A DNA stretch of 64,000 nt from Acidimicrobiia bacterium (GTDB lineage Bacteria > Actinomycetota > Acidimicrobiia > Acidimicrobiales > Bin134). The stretch's first letter is position 1. Each line of letters opens with the position of its first letter. Under the pieces are notes generated by a model that made no database searches, had not been told where the DNA came from, and worked only from the letters and a program-made list of their open reading frames with translations. Of the stretch, positions 25,542 through 33,898 are shown piece by piece. The DNA lies in assembly GCA_022822905.1 (NCBI GenBank), contig JAJDYE010000014.1, positions 60,922-124,921 of the forward strand. The letters run 5' to 3'. A program made the position numbers and the translations under genes.

Positions 25542-25943
25542 TTAGCTCATTCGAATGTGGTGGACGGTGATGTCGAGGCCGGTTGATCTGGCCAGTCGGC
25601 CGTCGGCGGTCAACAGCGGGACTCCCGTGGCGCGGGCGGCTGCGACGTAGAAGGCGTCATAGGCGCTGACGTTGCTGTAGTGCTCCCAGGCTGACAAAGC
25701 GAGTGCTCGATGTGAGATGCGGTCGATGGGCCAGATGGCCAGATCCCCTAGCGCCATCACGGCCCTGTCTTCCTCTAGGCGTCCGGTGAGCACGGCGCGG
25801 CGCAGTGCCGACATCACTTCTGGGTCGAGCAGTTCGGGGGCGGCCAATGATGCGTTTTCGACCGTGTCCGAAAGCGTGATCCCCAGCGGGGTTCGCAATA
25901 GGTACTCGACCGCCACTGAGGCGTCGATCACATAGCCGGTCAT
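25542..25943 (-). CDS. vapC: VapC-type PIN-domain toxin
   Basis: The 133-residue PIN domain has the first acidic residue in YVIDASVAVEYLL, a conserved Glu in PELLDPEVMSALRR, and the DAFYVAAAR and LLTADGRLAR segments that complete the metal site. VapC toxins cleave tRNA or rRNA. Its ATG overlaps the antitoxin stop (ATGA). Confidence 0.9.
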   Translation of the reverse strand: MTGYVIDASVAVEYLLRTPLGITLSDTVENASLAAPELLDPEVMSALRRAVLTGRLEEDRAVMALGDLAIWPIDRISHRALALSAWEHYSNVSAYDAFYVAAARATGVPLLTADGRLARSTGLDITVHHIRMS

Positions 25944-26173
25944 TCAAGCTCTGCGTCGCGAGATGCCCGCACCTCGGCAATCAGGGAGGCAACGTCTATG
26001 CCCAGGTCGGTGGTCGGACGAGTGGCGAGGTGCTTGCTCCACTCCCACCGGGCGAGCTCCCGCTCAATCGCATCCAGCACCGCCGCGCTCATGGTGCAAT
26101 TCCGCTCAAGAGCGTGCTGGCGCAGCCGCTCGTGAAGAACGTCAGGCATGTTCCGAACCTGAAGATTAGCCAT
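25940..26173 (-). CDS. vapB: VapB/FitA-type antitoxin
   Basis: The 77-residue protein starts MANLQVRNMPDVLHERLRQ, a ribbon-helix-helix DNA-binding domain of the FitA type, and ends in an acidic toxin-binding tail. ATG 26173 is the family start. A 17-base inverted repeat lies just upstream, a good operator. The 388-residue frame containing it reads through the neighbouring monooxygenase and is not real. Confidence 0.88.
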   Translation of the reverse strand: MANLQVRNMPDVLHERLRQHALERNCTMSAAVLDAIERELARWEWSKHLATRPTTDLGIDVASLIAEVRASRDAELE

Positions 26174-26202
26174 AGCATGACAATAGCATGAAATATTCAT
26201 GC
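26171..26202. promoter_or_regulatory. Toxin-antitoxin operator: inverted and direct repeats
   Basis: GCATGAA-ATA-TTCATGC (26186-26202) is a perfect inverted repeat immediately before vapB. A direct repeat of ATAGCATGA (26173-26181 and 26184-26192) adds half-sites across the vapB start codon. This layout fits binding by VapB and the VapBC complex. Confidence 0.6.
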
Positions 26203-27830
26203 CTAGCCTGGCTGAAAGACGAAGCCTTTGTAGTTGTTGGCGGCTATTTCTTCGCAGATTTCGCGGTAGATGTTGGTGCCGCCTAGGTAGAAGGTGACGC
26301 CTTTGGGTTTGCCCTCGATATTGGATCCGGTCCACCAGGAATCGGTCTTGCCGATGATGCTGGCGTTGGCGATGTCGTGGACGCCCCGGGTCCATTCCGC
26401 TTCGGCCTCGGGGTCGGAGTCGATGCGGTCGAGGCCGTTTTCGAGCATGTGGGCGAGGCAGTCGGCGATCCATTCCACGTGTTGTTCGATGGAGAAGATC
26501 ACGTTGCTGTACACCGCGGGGCTGCCGGGGCCGGTGATCATGAACAGGTTGGGGAACCCCGATGCCACCAGGCCGAGATAGGCGCCGGCTCCGTCGGCCC
26601 ATTTGTCGCGAAGGGCCAGGCCGCCGACTCCCTGGATGTCCATGGCCAATAGGGCACCGGTCATGCCGTCGAATCCAGTGGCGTACACGATCAGGTCGAG
26701 GTCGTAGGAGCCTTCGGTGGTCCGCAGGCCTTGGGGGGTGATCTGCTCGATTGGGGCGGCCGCCACATCCACCAGAGTTACGTTGGGACGGTTGTAGGTC
26801 TCGAAGTAGTCGATCTCCACGATCAACCGCCGGGCGCCGAGGGGGTGATCTATGGCCAGGAGGCTCTCGGCCACCGCAGAATCGGCGACCTTCGCCCTGA
26901 TCTTGTCCTGAACGAACTGGGAGGTGAGCTGGTTCGAATCGGCGTTGGTCATCACGTCGTCGAAGGTCCGGGCGAAGCCCGGCCCGCCAAGCGCCCACGA
27001 GTCCTCCATGATCCTCGTCCGGGTGGCCTCGTCCACCTCCAGGGCCGACGAGACCTCGGGTGGCCGGCGCCCCATCCCCACCGGACTCGCCTTCTTGAGC
27101 TCCCACCGCTCGCGGTAGTTGTGCTTCAGCTCCTCAAGCGCGGCTTCGTCGATCGGCCGATTGCGGGCTGGGATGGCGAACTGCGGAGTGCGCTGGAATA
27201 CGAACAGGTGCTCGGCCTGCTTGGCCAGCTGCGGAATGGCCTGCACGCCAGTGGAACCGGTGCCGATCACCCCGACCCGCATGCCGGTCACGTCGATGCC
27301 GCCCTTGGGCCAGCGGGCCGTGTGGATCTGCCGGCCTTCGAAGGTCTCCGCCCCCTCGAACCGGGGCGTGTTCACCTCCGAGAGGCAGCCCGCGGCCGAC
27401 ACCACGTATTGGGCAGAGACCGTGGCGCCCTTGGACGTGCGGATGGTCCAGCGGTTCTGCTCGTCGTTGTAGCGGGCCTGATCCACCCGGGTGTCGAACT
27501 CGATGTCCCGGCGCAGGTCGAAGCGGTCGGCCACGTGGTTGAAGTAGCGCTCGAGCTCTGGCTGAGCGGGAAACCGCTCGGTCCACTCCCACTCCTGCTC
27601 GAGCTCCTCGGAGAAGGTGTAGCAGTAGTCCCAACTCTCCACATCGCACCGGGCGCCGGGGTAGCGGTTCCAGTACCAGGTGCCGCCCACCCCGTCGCCC
27701 TTCTCGAAGACTTTGGCCGACAAACCGAGCCCGCGCACCCGGTGAAGGGCGTACAGCCCCGCAGCGCCGGCGCCGATGATGACGACGTCGAAGTCCGGTT
27801 CGGTAATTGGATCTTCGATAAGTCAAGCAT
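26203..27830 (-). pseudogene. Flavin-binding monooxygenase (Baeyer-Villiger type) with 5' frameshift
   Basis: The main frame encodes a BVMO-type enzyme: FAD motif GAGAAG, GVGGTWYWNRYPGARCDVES, NADP motif GTGSTG and the FxGxxxH-type signature near FEGRQIHTARWP. No ATG, GTG or TTG exists in this frame before the FAD motif; the first in-frame start, GTG 27738, would cut the motif away. An ATG at 27830 gives the expected leader MLDLSK and then runs out of frame. One missing base near 27814 would join them. Either the gene is inactivated, a rare ATT start at 27807 is used, or the assembly dropped a base. Confidence 0.7.
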
Positions 27831-27868
27831 CGCGGATGCCTGTCATCCAGCGGAAGTAGTACCCGCAC

Positions 27869-28279
27869 TCAGGGGACGATTTTGAAGAGTCCGCCTCCTA
27901 GGGGGCGTATGACGCTGAAGTGCCTGTGGTCGAGGGTGAGGATGGTGCGCGTCCCATAACGCTGTGCCAATACGACCATTGAGGCGTCTGCCAGTCCGAC
28001 CCCGAGGTCGCGGTAGCGGGCGATCACCTGTCTCGCGGCGGCGACGTCATCTGCGCTCATTTCGGCCAGCGCGTAGGCGCCGCCCGAGAGTTCGGCGAGG
28101 ACTGCCAACTCAGCGTCAACCCCTTTTCGAGTGGCGACCAGATAATCCAGCTCGGCCATAACGTAGGGGGAGACCACCATGACGTCGTCGTTCTTGTCGA
28201 GCCACGACGCAACCCGCTCGTGCTGATGCCCGGATTCGCTGAAGAAGGCGATCAAGCCGCTGGTGTCGGCGATGATCAC
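27869..28279 (-). CDS. vapC: VapC-type PIN-domain toxin
   Basis: This 136-residue PIN protein has IIADTSGLIAFF at the N-terminus, VMAELDYLV with the conserved Glu, and LADASMVVLAQR plus ILTLDHRHF at the C-terminus. The acidic residues for Mg-dependent RNase activity are present. The ATG overlaps the antitoxin stop (ATGA). It differs clearly from the PIN protein at 25542. Confidence 0.9.
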   Translation of the reverse strand: MIIADTSGLIAFFSESGHQHERVASWLDKNDDVMVVSPYVMAELDYLVATRKGVDAELAVLAELSGGAYALAEMSADDVAAARQVIARYRDLGVGLADASMVVLAQRYGTRTILTLDHRHFSVIRPLGGGLFKIVP

Positions 28280-28485
28280 CGTTCGCCGAAGCCTTCCAAG
28301 AGCTCGTCAACTCGCTCGGCCCAGTCGCTGTCGCCCCCGATTATGCCGGGCCGCGGCTTGGGGCGTGAAACGGCGTCTTGAATTGCCTGACGGATCACTT
28401 CGGCCTCCGAGCAAGAGCGCTGTCGGGCCTGGCGCTCCACGTCTTTCTTCAATGAATCAGGCAGATAGACGGTTGTCTTGATCAC
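28276..28485 (-). CDS. vapB: Ribbon-helix-helix antitoxin
   Basis: The 69-residue protein starts at GTG 28485 with MIKTTVYLPDSLKKDVERQAR, a CopG-type ribbon-helix-helix, and has a C-terminal region (DSDWAERVDELLEGFGER) for toxin binding. A much longer frame upstream is antisense to the membrane protein gene and was rejected. It couples with the PIN toxin. Confidence 0.85.
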   Translation of the reverse strand: MIKTTVYLPDSLKKDVERQARQRSCSEAEVIRQAIQDAVSRPKPRPGIIGGDSDWAERVDELLEGFGER

Positions 28486-28492
28486 GCCACAT

Positions 28493-28502
28493 ATGGTACC
28501 AT
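28493..28502. promoter_or_regulatory. Palindrome ATGGTACCAT upstream of antitoxin
   Basis: A perfect 10-base palindrome lies 8 bases before the antitoxin GTG. It is well placed as the autoregulatory operator of the toxin-antitoxin pair. Confidence 0.45.
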
Positions 28503-28624
28503 CGCTGGTAATCCTTCGAAACTGGGCATCAGGTAGATCGCGGGCAAACCCGACGCGATCCGAAGCTCCCGTCAGGGGTGGCGGGAGTAGGCTGAGGGCG
28601 TTGTCAATCGGGAAGGAGAGAGCC

Positions 28625-29440
28625 ATGAACGACGAAGAAGACGTCGGAATGCTGGGCTCACTCGAGATCCCCTCCACCAATCGACTCCTCGTCAGACTCA
28701 GCGGGCTGGTCATGGCGATTTCCACCCTGTTCAGCTGGTTGGTGGGAGGGCCGGACAGCTTCCCCAACATTGCCGGTGTCGGGCAGTCAACGTTTGGCGT
28801 CGGCCTCGCGGTATTTCTTGTGGGGTTGCTGCTCTTGCTGAAGCGAATGTCCGTTGGGGTCACCCTGGGTGCAGCCTTGGGTGCACTTGGAATCACACTG
28901 ATCTTTGTCTCGCTCATGAGGCCCAACGACATAGAGTTCGGAGTTGGGGTTTGGATCGGGATGGGGGCTTCAGCCGCCGCCGTGGTGGGGGCGCTATTGC
29001 TGGCATTCGAATCAGACGACGACCCCAATTTGGAGGCTCAGCCCATGCCGCTTGCGCTGGGAGCGGCCCTCGCCGTCGTGGCCTCGTTCTGGCTTGACTG
29101 GTCCAGCTTTGCCTATTTCAGCCCCCATATCGGCTTTTATGATTCTGGTCCCCGCAACGGGCTGGAAGATGACGTGCTCTTCGGCTTTCCGATTCTCATC
29201 GTGGGCGTGATTGCCTTGGTGGTCGCAGTTGAACTGATGACCAATCCACCCCAAATTCCAGAGCGGAGACATCAGATCCTTCTTCTGGCGGCACAGGCAG
29301 CAGGCGTTATTGCCATTGTGACTGCTGGCTCGAATGTGTTGGCCATGTCGGTGCTGGGGTACACCGGAGTATTCAGTACCGGACCGCTGGTGGCCTTGGT
29401 CGGAGGGGTCATAGTGACCCGCTCGATCAAAGAGGCCTGA
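28625..29440 (+). CDS. Multi-pass membrane protein of unknown function
   Basis: The 271-residue protein has about eight hydrophobic segments, for example LSGLVMAISTLFSWLV, FGVGLAVFLVGLLLLL, TLGAALGALGITLIFVSL and FPILIVGVIALVVAV. The N-terminal 20 residues are acidic and soluble. GGAAGGAG precedes the ATG. I see no known transporter or enzyme motif. Confidence 0.75.
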   Translation: MNDEEDVGMLGSLEIPSTNRLLVRLSGLVMAISTLFSWLVGGPDSFPNIAGVGQSTFGVGLAVFLVGLLLLLKRMSVGVTLGAALGALGITLIFVSLMRPNDIEFGVGVWIGMGASAAAVVGALLLAFESDDDPNLEAQPMPLALGAALAVVASFWLDWSSFAYFSPHIGFYDSGPRNGLEDDVLFGFPILIVGVIALVVAVELMTNPPQIPERRHQILLLAAQAAGVIAIVTAGSNVLAMSVLGYTGVFSTGPLVALVGGVIVTRSIKEA

Positions 29441-29496
29441 ACCCGCCAAACCACTAGTGACCACCCACCAAGCGCCGGGTACACTGGCTGCTGCCC

Positions 29497-29574
29497 GCGC
29501 TTGTAGCTCAGTTGGATTAGAGCGTCTGACTACGGATCAGAAGGCCGGGGGTTCGAGTCCCTCCAAGCGCGCCA
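29497..29574 (+). tRNA. tRNA-Arg (anticodon ACG)
   Basis: The acceptor stem GCGCTTG pairs with CAAGCGC (29564-29570), followed by the discriminator G and an encoded CCA. The D arm (AGCTCAGTTGG), the anticodon stem TCTGA/TCAGA with loop CTACGGA, and GGTTCGAGTCC in the T arm are all clear. Anticodon ACG is at 29532-29534 and becomes ICG to read CGN Arg codons. A TACACT box at 29480-29485 may be its -10 element. Confidence 0.96.
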
Positions 29575-29646
29575 CGCGGATCGAAGCAGCAGCCGGCCTC
29601 GAGCACTCCGCCTCGTTGGTGCCGTATGCCCCGAATCCGGGGCCGG

Positions 29647-29982
29647 TCACAGTCGGGGCTCGGCCACCATGGTGAGGTCGGCGGCGCCGCTGTCGGGCAC
29701 TCTCGGCTGGCGCCAGACCTCCACCGGCAACGATGCCTCGCACAGCGAGAACAGCAAGAACATCAGGTTTCGCACGTCGTCGGGCAGATCGGCCAGGTCA
29801 TGGCGGTCGCAGTAGGAGAGGATCTCTTCGATTCGCGGGGTGATGGCGTCATACAGGGCCTGCATCTCATCGACCGTCGACGCCAGGCGCTTCTCGTACC
29901 GCTCCCGCCACGTCTCAAGGGCCCAGTCTTCGAACTGGGCCAGGTCTGCGAACTCCTCGGGCAGAGCCAGGGGGGCGCTCAT
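29647..29982 (-). CDS. Small acidic protein coupled to Rieske oxygenase
   Basis: The 111-residue protein starts MSAPLALPEEFADLAQFEDW and is mainly helical. Its ATG overlaps the stop of the Rieske oxygenase (ATGA). I do not recognise a family. The position suggests an accessory or small-subunit role for that oxygenase, but no beta-subunit fold is evident. Confidence 0.65.
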   Translation of the reverse strand: MSAPLALPEEFADLAQFEDWALETWRERYEKRLASTVDEMQALYDAITPRIEEILSYCDRHDLADLPDDVRNLMFLLFSLCEASLPVEVWRQPRVPDSGAADLTMVAEPRL

Positions 29983-31280
29983 GCGGACACCTCCGCCGGC
30001 ATCCACGGATAGGAGTCTGGTCGCCGTCCGGCCGCCACCTGCTCTCGCGCCGCGGCGTGATGGTGGCGGCACAGCACCTCTTGGTCGTTCAGCACGAATG
30101 TGTCCACCACGCCGGTCTCGATCATCGATTGGGTGGCTTCGAGCGTGTTGGCGTCTTGGAGGGCGAACTCCTTGAACACCGAGAACGCGTACTCCTGTGC
30201 CACTCGCTGCGAGGAGGTCTCAGGCGGCACGAAGTACAGCGAGGACTCAAAGGTGTGCGAGCTCGGACTGTCGGGCCAGTACGAGTAGGTGAGGTACCAG
30301 CCCGTCTCCCAAATCAGGATCATGAAGTTGGGCCACAGCAGGAACGAGTCGATGCCCCAGGCTCGGTGCCCCGACGGATTGACCAGGGGAGGCAGGTTCT
30401 CGTTGTTGTTGACGACGGCCGGTTTGTCCCACGGCCCGAACAGCCCGCTGCGCAGGAAGTTCTCCATCGGCTTGACCATGCGCGGGTCGGCCGGCGGTGA
30501 CATTCCGCCCCACGACGACACCATGGAGTGGGGGCTGAACAGCTCGTAGTGGAGCCCTTCGAACCCGAACGCGGCCAGTTTCTGGCCCTCCTCGGAAGTC
30601 GACTGCTGCTGGTGGAGGATCGGGGCGTGGTAGAACTCGACGAACGCGTCGATGAACAGCTTCCAGTTGCTGTTGATCTTCGAAGTCACGCTGTAGCGCT
30701 GGGTCATCTCACCGTAGGGGTAGCCGGCCAGGCCGGTCGCAAGGTCGCCCAGCGCCTCGGTCAGGGTCTGGGACGGCTGCGGATCGAGGTTCACGAAGAT
30801 GAACCCCTCCCACACGTCGCACGCCACGCTCACCAGGCCGAGGTTCTCCTTGTCGAGGTCGAAGAACTCCTCCTCCTGCTGCACAAACACCAGCGACCCG
30901 TCGAGGGCGTAGCGCCAAGCGTGGTACTTGCACGAGAACTGGCGGCAGTAGCCCGAGGTCTCCTCACCCGGATAGTCGTGCCAGACGAGCTTGTTGCCCC
31001 GGTGGCGGCAGATGTTGTGGAACGCCCGGATGGTTTCGCCCTGATCCTTGACGATGACGAGGCTGCGGTTCGCCCAGGCGAATTCCTTGGTGAAATAGCT
31101 GCCGACTCGGGAGAGTTGCTCGACCCGCCCGACGCACAGCCATTCTTTGGTGAAGATGCTGTCGATCTCCTGTTGCCAGTAGTCGGGATCGAACGAGTCG
31201 CGGTACGAGATCGGCCCAGTGCCCAGCCCCGGGTAGTGCTGGGTCCAACTGCCTTCGGCTGGTTTCGGGAAATGAGCCAT
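29979..31280 (-). CDS. Aromatic-ring-hydroxylating Rieske oxygenase alpha subunit
   Basis: This 433-residue oxygenase has Rieske ligands CRH (91-93) and CKYH (117-120) and a mononuclear iron site in NWKLFIDAFVEFYHAPILH. It belongs to the broad RHO alpha-subunit family that hydroxylates or demethylates aromatic and steroid-like substrates. ATG 31280 gives the expected MAHFPKPAEGSW start. It lies at the end of an operon with a CoA transferase and two amidohydrolases. Its reductase may be encoded elsewhere; the only ferredoxin nearby (37285) sits with a P450. Confidence 0.88.
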   Translation of the reverse strand: MAHFPKPAEGSWTQHYPGLGTGPISYRDSFDPDYWQQEIDSIFTKEWLCVGRVEQLSRVGSYFTKEFAWANRSLVIVKDQGETIRAFHNICRHRGNKLVWHDYPGEETSGYCRQFSCKYHAWRYALDGSLVFVQQEEEFFDLDKENLGLVSVACDVWEGFIFVNLDPQPSQTLTEALGDLATGLAGYPYGEMTQRYSVTSKINSNWKLFIDAFVEFYHAPILHQQQSTSEEGQKLAAFGFEGLHYELFSPHSMVSSWGGMSPPADPRMVKPMENFLRSGLFGPWDKPAVVNNNENLPPLVNPSGHRAWGIDSFLLWPNFMILIWETGWYLTYSYWPDSPSSHTFESSLYFVPPETSSQRVAQEYAFSVFKEFALQDANTLEATQSMIETGVVDTFVLNDQEVLCRHHHAAAREQVAAGRRPDSYPWMPAEVSA

Positions 31281-31297
31281 AGGGTCTCCTCTAGCCG

Positions 31298-32527
31298 TTA
31301 CGGCTGCTTGTGGACGCGTCCGTCCTTCATCACGAACGCCATGCGCCGGGTGACGGAGATGTCGTTCAGCGGGTTGCCGGGCACGCCGACGATGTCGGCG
31401 AGCATCTCCGGGGCGAGTCGCCCCAGATCGGGCCGGTCGATGAGGTCGGCGGCCACCGTTGTCGCCGCCCGAATGGCCCCGAGGGGACTCATGCCCCGCT
31501 TCACCAGCACTTCGAGTTCCTCCGCGTTGCGACCGTGGAAGATCGCGGGGGCATCGGTACCGCACGCGATCTTCACCCCGGCCTCGATGGCGGCGGTAAT
31601 CGAGGCCTTCGCCTTGGGGAACACCTCATTGGCTTTGGCTTGGAGAGCCGGCGGCTGGTTCGAGACGTCCCAGTTCTCGGTGAGCGCCGTGGTCGATACC
31701 AAGAACGTGTCGGTCTCCAGCAGGCGCTCGATGGTGGGGGCGGTGATCATGAAGCCGTGTTCAATGCAATCGATGCCGGCATCGAGGGCGGCGTTGACCG
31801 CGGTGTCGCCGTGAGCGTGAGCGGCCACCTTCAGGCCTCGCCGATGGGCCTCGTCGGCGATCGCCGCGAACTCCTCGGCCGAGTACTGCTGGGCGCCTGA
31901 CGGGCCGGTGGGGGTCATGACCCCGCCCGATGCACAGCACTTTATGAGCTGGGCGCCGTGGCGGATCTGGTAGCGCACCGCCTTGCGCACTTCGTCAACC
32001 CCGTCGGCCACCCCTTCCTCGACGGTGAGCGGCATGATGCCCGGCGCCAGCCCCGACTGGGCGCTCGGATCGAGATGGCCTCCATAGGGGACGATGGCGT
32101 GTCCGGCGGGCACCACACGCGGCCCCTCGATCCAACCGGCGTCAATGGCTTCGCTGAGCGCCACGTCGAGCAAGTAGCCCCCTGTTTTCACAAAAAGTCC
32201 GAGGTTGCGCACCGTGGTGAACCCGGCGCGCAGCGTTCGCCGGGCGTTCGCCGCGGCCCGCAGCGTCATCTTCACCGGATCGACTCGAACGGGGTCGCTC
32301 AGCCCCGCGCCGGGACCTCCGAGAACGAGGTCTACCTCCATGTCCATCAGCCCGGGGATCAGGGTGATCTCGGGGAGGTCGATCACCTCGTGAGTATCGG
32401 CATCGACATCCCCTATCTCGGCGATGCGGTTGCCCTCGACACGGATGGCGGCTCCGGCGAGCACCTCGCCGCTGTCGACATCTAGGACCCCGGCGGGGCG
32501 GAGCACCGTAGCGGTGGGTTCGGCCAT
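31298..32527 (-). CDS. Amidohydrolase (imidazolonepropionase-like) with altered HxH
   Basis: The 409-residue protein has the amidohydrolase barrel: VIDLPEITLIPGLMDM, ARRTLRAGFTTVRNLG, the carboxylated-Lys region QLIKCCASGGVM, AHAHGD, CIEHG and ACGTDAP. The normal first metal pair HxH after PGLIDM is replaced by Glu64 and Asp66. Other ligand residues remain. It could bind one metal only or be specialised. It is 12 bases downstream of the amidohydrolase-2 gene and 17 bases upstream of the Rieske gene. Confidence 0.82.
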   Translation of the reverse strand: MAEPTATVLRPAGVLDVDSGEVLAGAAIRVEGNRIAEIGDVDADTHEVIDLPEITLIPGLMDMEVDLVLGGPGAGLSDPVRVDPVKMTLRAAANARRTLRAGFTTVRNLGLFVKTGGYLLDVALSEAIDAGWIEGPRVVPAGHAIVPYGGHLDPSAQSGLAPGIMPLTVEEGVADGVDEVRKAVRYQIRHGAQLIKCCASGGVMTPTGPSGAQQYSAEEFAAIADEAHRRGLKVAAHAHGDTAVNAALDAGIDCIEHGFMITAPTIERLLETDTFLVSTTALTENWDVSNQPPALQAKANEVFPKAKASITAAIEAGVKIACGTDAPAIFHGRNAEELEVLVKRGMSPLGAIRAATTVAADLIDRPDLGRLAPEMLADIVGVPGNPLNDISVTRRMAFVMKDGRVHKQP

Positions 32528-32538
32528 GGTTCGTCCTT

Positions 32539-33849
32539 TCAGCTCGCGATGCCGGCTTCGATGGCGGCGCGAGCGCGCTTGCGGAACTGCTCAATTTTCT
32601 CGTCGGGGGCGATCTGTCGATTGCTCCGCGGCTTGATCGAGATGTCGTGACCGGACACCGATGCCCGCAGCGCACCCACCGTGGCGCTGGCTCGGTCGAT
32701 GTGGGTGAACGGGTCGAAGTTGTACCAGCGCATCGCGGTCTCATGCGTCATTGCCGCGATTTCATCGTCTCCCACATCGCAGCGCACGAACTGCTCCATG
32801 AGCTGCTCGGGGGCGGTGGGCCAGGTGGAGTCGCTGTGGGGGTAGTCGCATTCCCACGCCATGTTGTCCACGCCGATGCGGTGGCGCAGCTCGATGCCGA
32901 GGTCGTCGACGATGAAGCAAGTGAGGAAGTTCCGCCGGAACACCTCGCTGGGCAGGAGGCCGTCGAAGTCCTGGAGCGTCCACGGGCTGTGCAGTTCATA
33001 CACGCGGTCGATGCGCTCGAGGAAGTACGGGATCCACCCGGTGCCCCCCTCGGAGAGGGCCACCTTGATGCCGGGATACTCCTTGGTCACCCGCGACCAG
33101 ATGAGGTCGGCCGCCGCCGACTGGATGTTCATCGGTTGCAGGGTCATCATCACGTCGGCGGGGGAGTCGAGGGCGGGAATCGACAGCCGGCCCGAGGAAC
33201 CGAGGTGGATCGACAACACGGTGTCGGTGTCGCACAGCGCCCGCCACAGCGGATCCCAGAACTCGCTGTGGAAGCTCGGGTAGCCGAGGGCGGCGGGGTT
33301 CTCGGTGAACGTGAGCGAGCGGCATCCCTTTGCGGCCACCCTTCGCACCTCTTCGGCGCACAATTCGGCGTTCCAGATCACCGGCAGCGCCATGGGAATG
33401 AAGCGGCCTGGATGGCTTGCGCACCACTCGTCAATGTGCCAGTCGTTGTAGGCCCGCACCAGCGCCAGGGAGAAGTCCTCGTCGTCGGTGGCAAACAGCC
33501 GGGCGGCGAAGCCGGGAAACGACGGGAAGTTCATCGAGGCCAGCACCCCGCCCGCGCTCATGTCCTTCACCCGCTCGTTGACGTCGTAGCAGCCCGGGCG
33601 GATCTCGTCGAGCCCCTGGGGTTCGAGGCCGAACTCCTCCTTGGGCCGCCCGGCGATGGCGTTCAGCGCCGAGTTCTCCACACGCCGCCCTCCGAACTCC
33701 CAGACGTCGGTGCCCTCGTCAGTGCGCACCAGTTGCGGAGCCCGAGTCAAGTATTCGGGAGCAATGTGGCCCACGAACAGATCGGGCGGCTCGATGATGT
33801 GGTCGTCGACGCTGACCAGAATGAGGTCGTCGGTTCGGGTGGTCGGCAT
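32539..33849 (-). CDS. Amidohydrolase-2 family metal hydrolase/decarboxylase
   Basis: The 436-residue protein starts with ILVSVDDHIIEPPDLF, typical of the amidohydrolase-2 branch (DxH instead of HxH) common in actinobacterial catabolic clusters. Further metal or active-site elements are LSIHLGSSG, LSEGGTGWIPYFLERID and CDYPHSDSTWP. Relatives are hydrolases or non-oxidative decarboxylases related to ACMSD. It lies in the CoA-transferase/Rieske operon; substrate unknown. Confidence 0.85.
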   Translation of the reverse strand: MPTTRTDDLILVSVDDHIIEPPDLFVGHIAPEYLTRAPQLVRTDEGTDVWEFGGRRVENSALNAIAGRPKEEFGLEPQGLDEIRPGCYDVNERVKDMSAGGVLASMNFPSFPGFAARLFATDDEDFSLALVRAYNDWHIDEWCASHPGRFIPMALPVIWNAELCAEEVRRVAAKGCRSLTFTENPAALGYPSFHSEFWDPLWRALCDTDTVLSIHLGSSGRLSIPALDSPADVMMTLQPMNIQSAAADLIWSRVTKEYPGIKVALSEGGTGWIPYFLERIDRVYELHSPWTLQDFDGLLPSEVFRRNFLTCFIVDDLGIELRHRIGVDNMAWECDYPHSDSTWPTAPEQLMEQFVRCDVGDDEIAAMTHETAMRWYNFDPFTHIDRASATVGALRASVSGHDISIKPRSNRQIAPDEKIEQFRKRARAAIEAGIAS

Positions 33850-33898
33850 GGAAGCGCTCCTGGGTCAGCAGTCCTCGTACTCTACGTTCGGACTCAAA

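Noticed and set aside
25940..27106. 388-codon minus-strand frame across the monooxygenase
   Set aside because: Only its last 77 codons are a real gene (the antitoxin); the rest is the shadow of the BVMO frame.
28486..29028. Upstream extension of the second antitoxin
   Set aside because: It is antisense to a membrane protein with a good start, and its Ser/Pro/Thr-rich sequence has no family character.
29497..29646. tRNA gene as an integration site
   Set aside because: No integrase is nearby and I saw no second copy of the tRNA 3' end, so there is no support for an integrated element.
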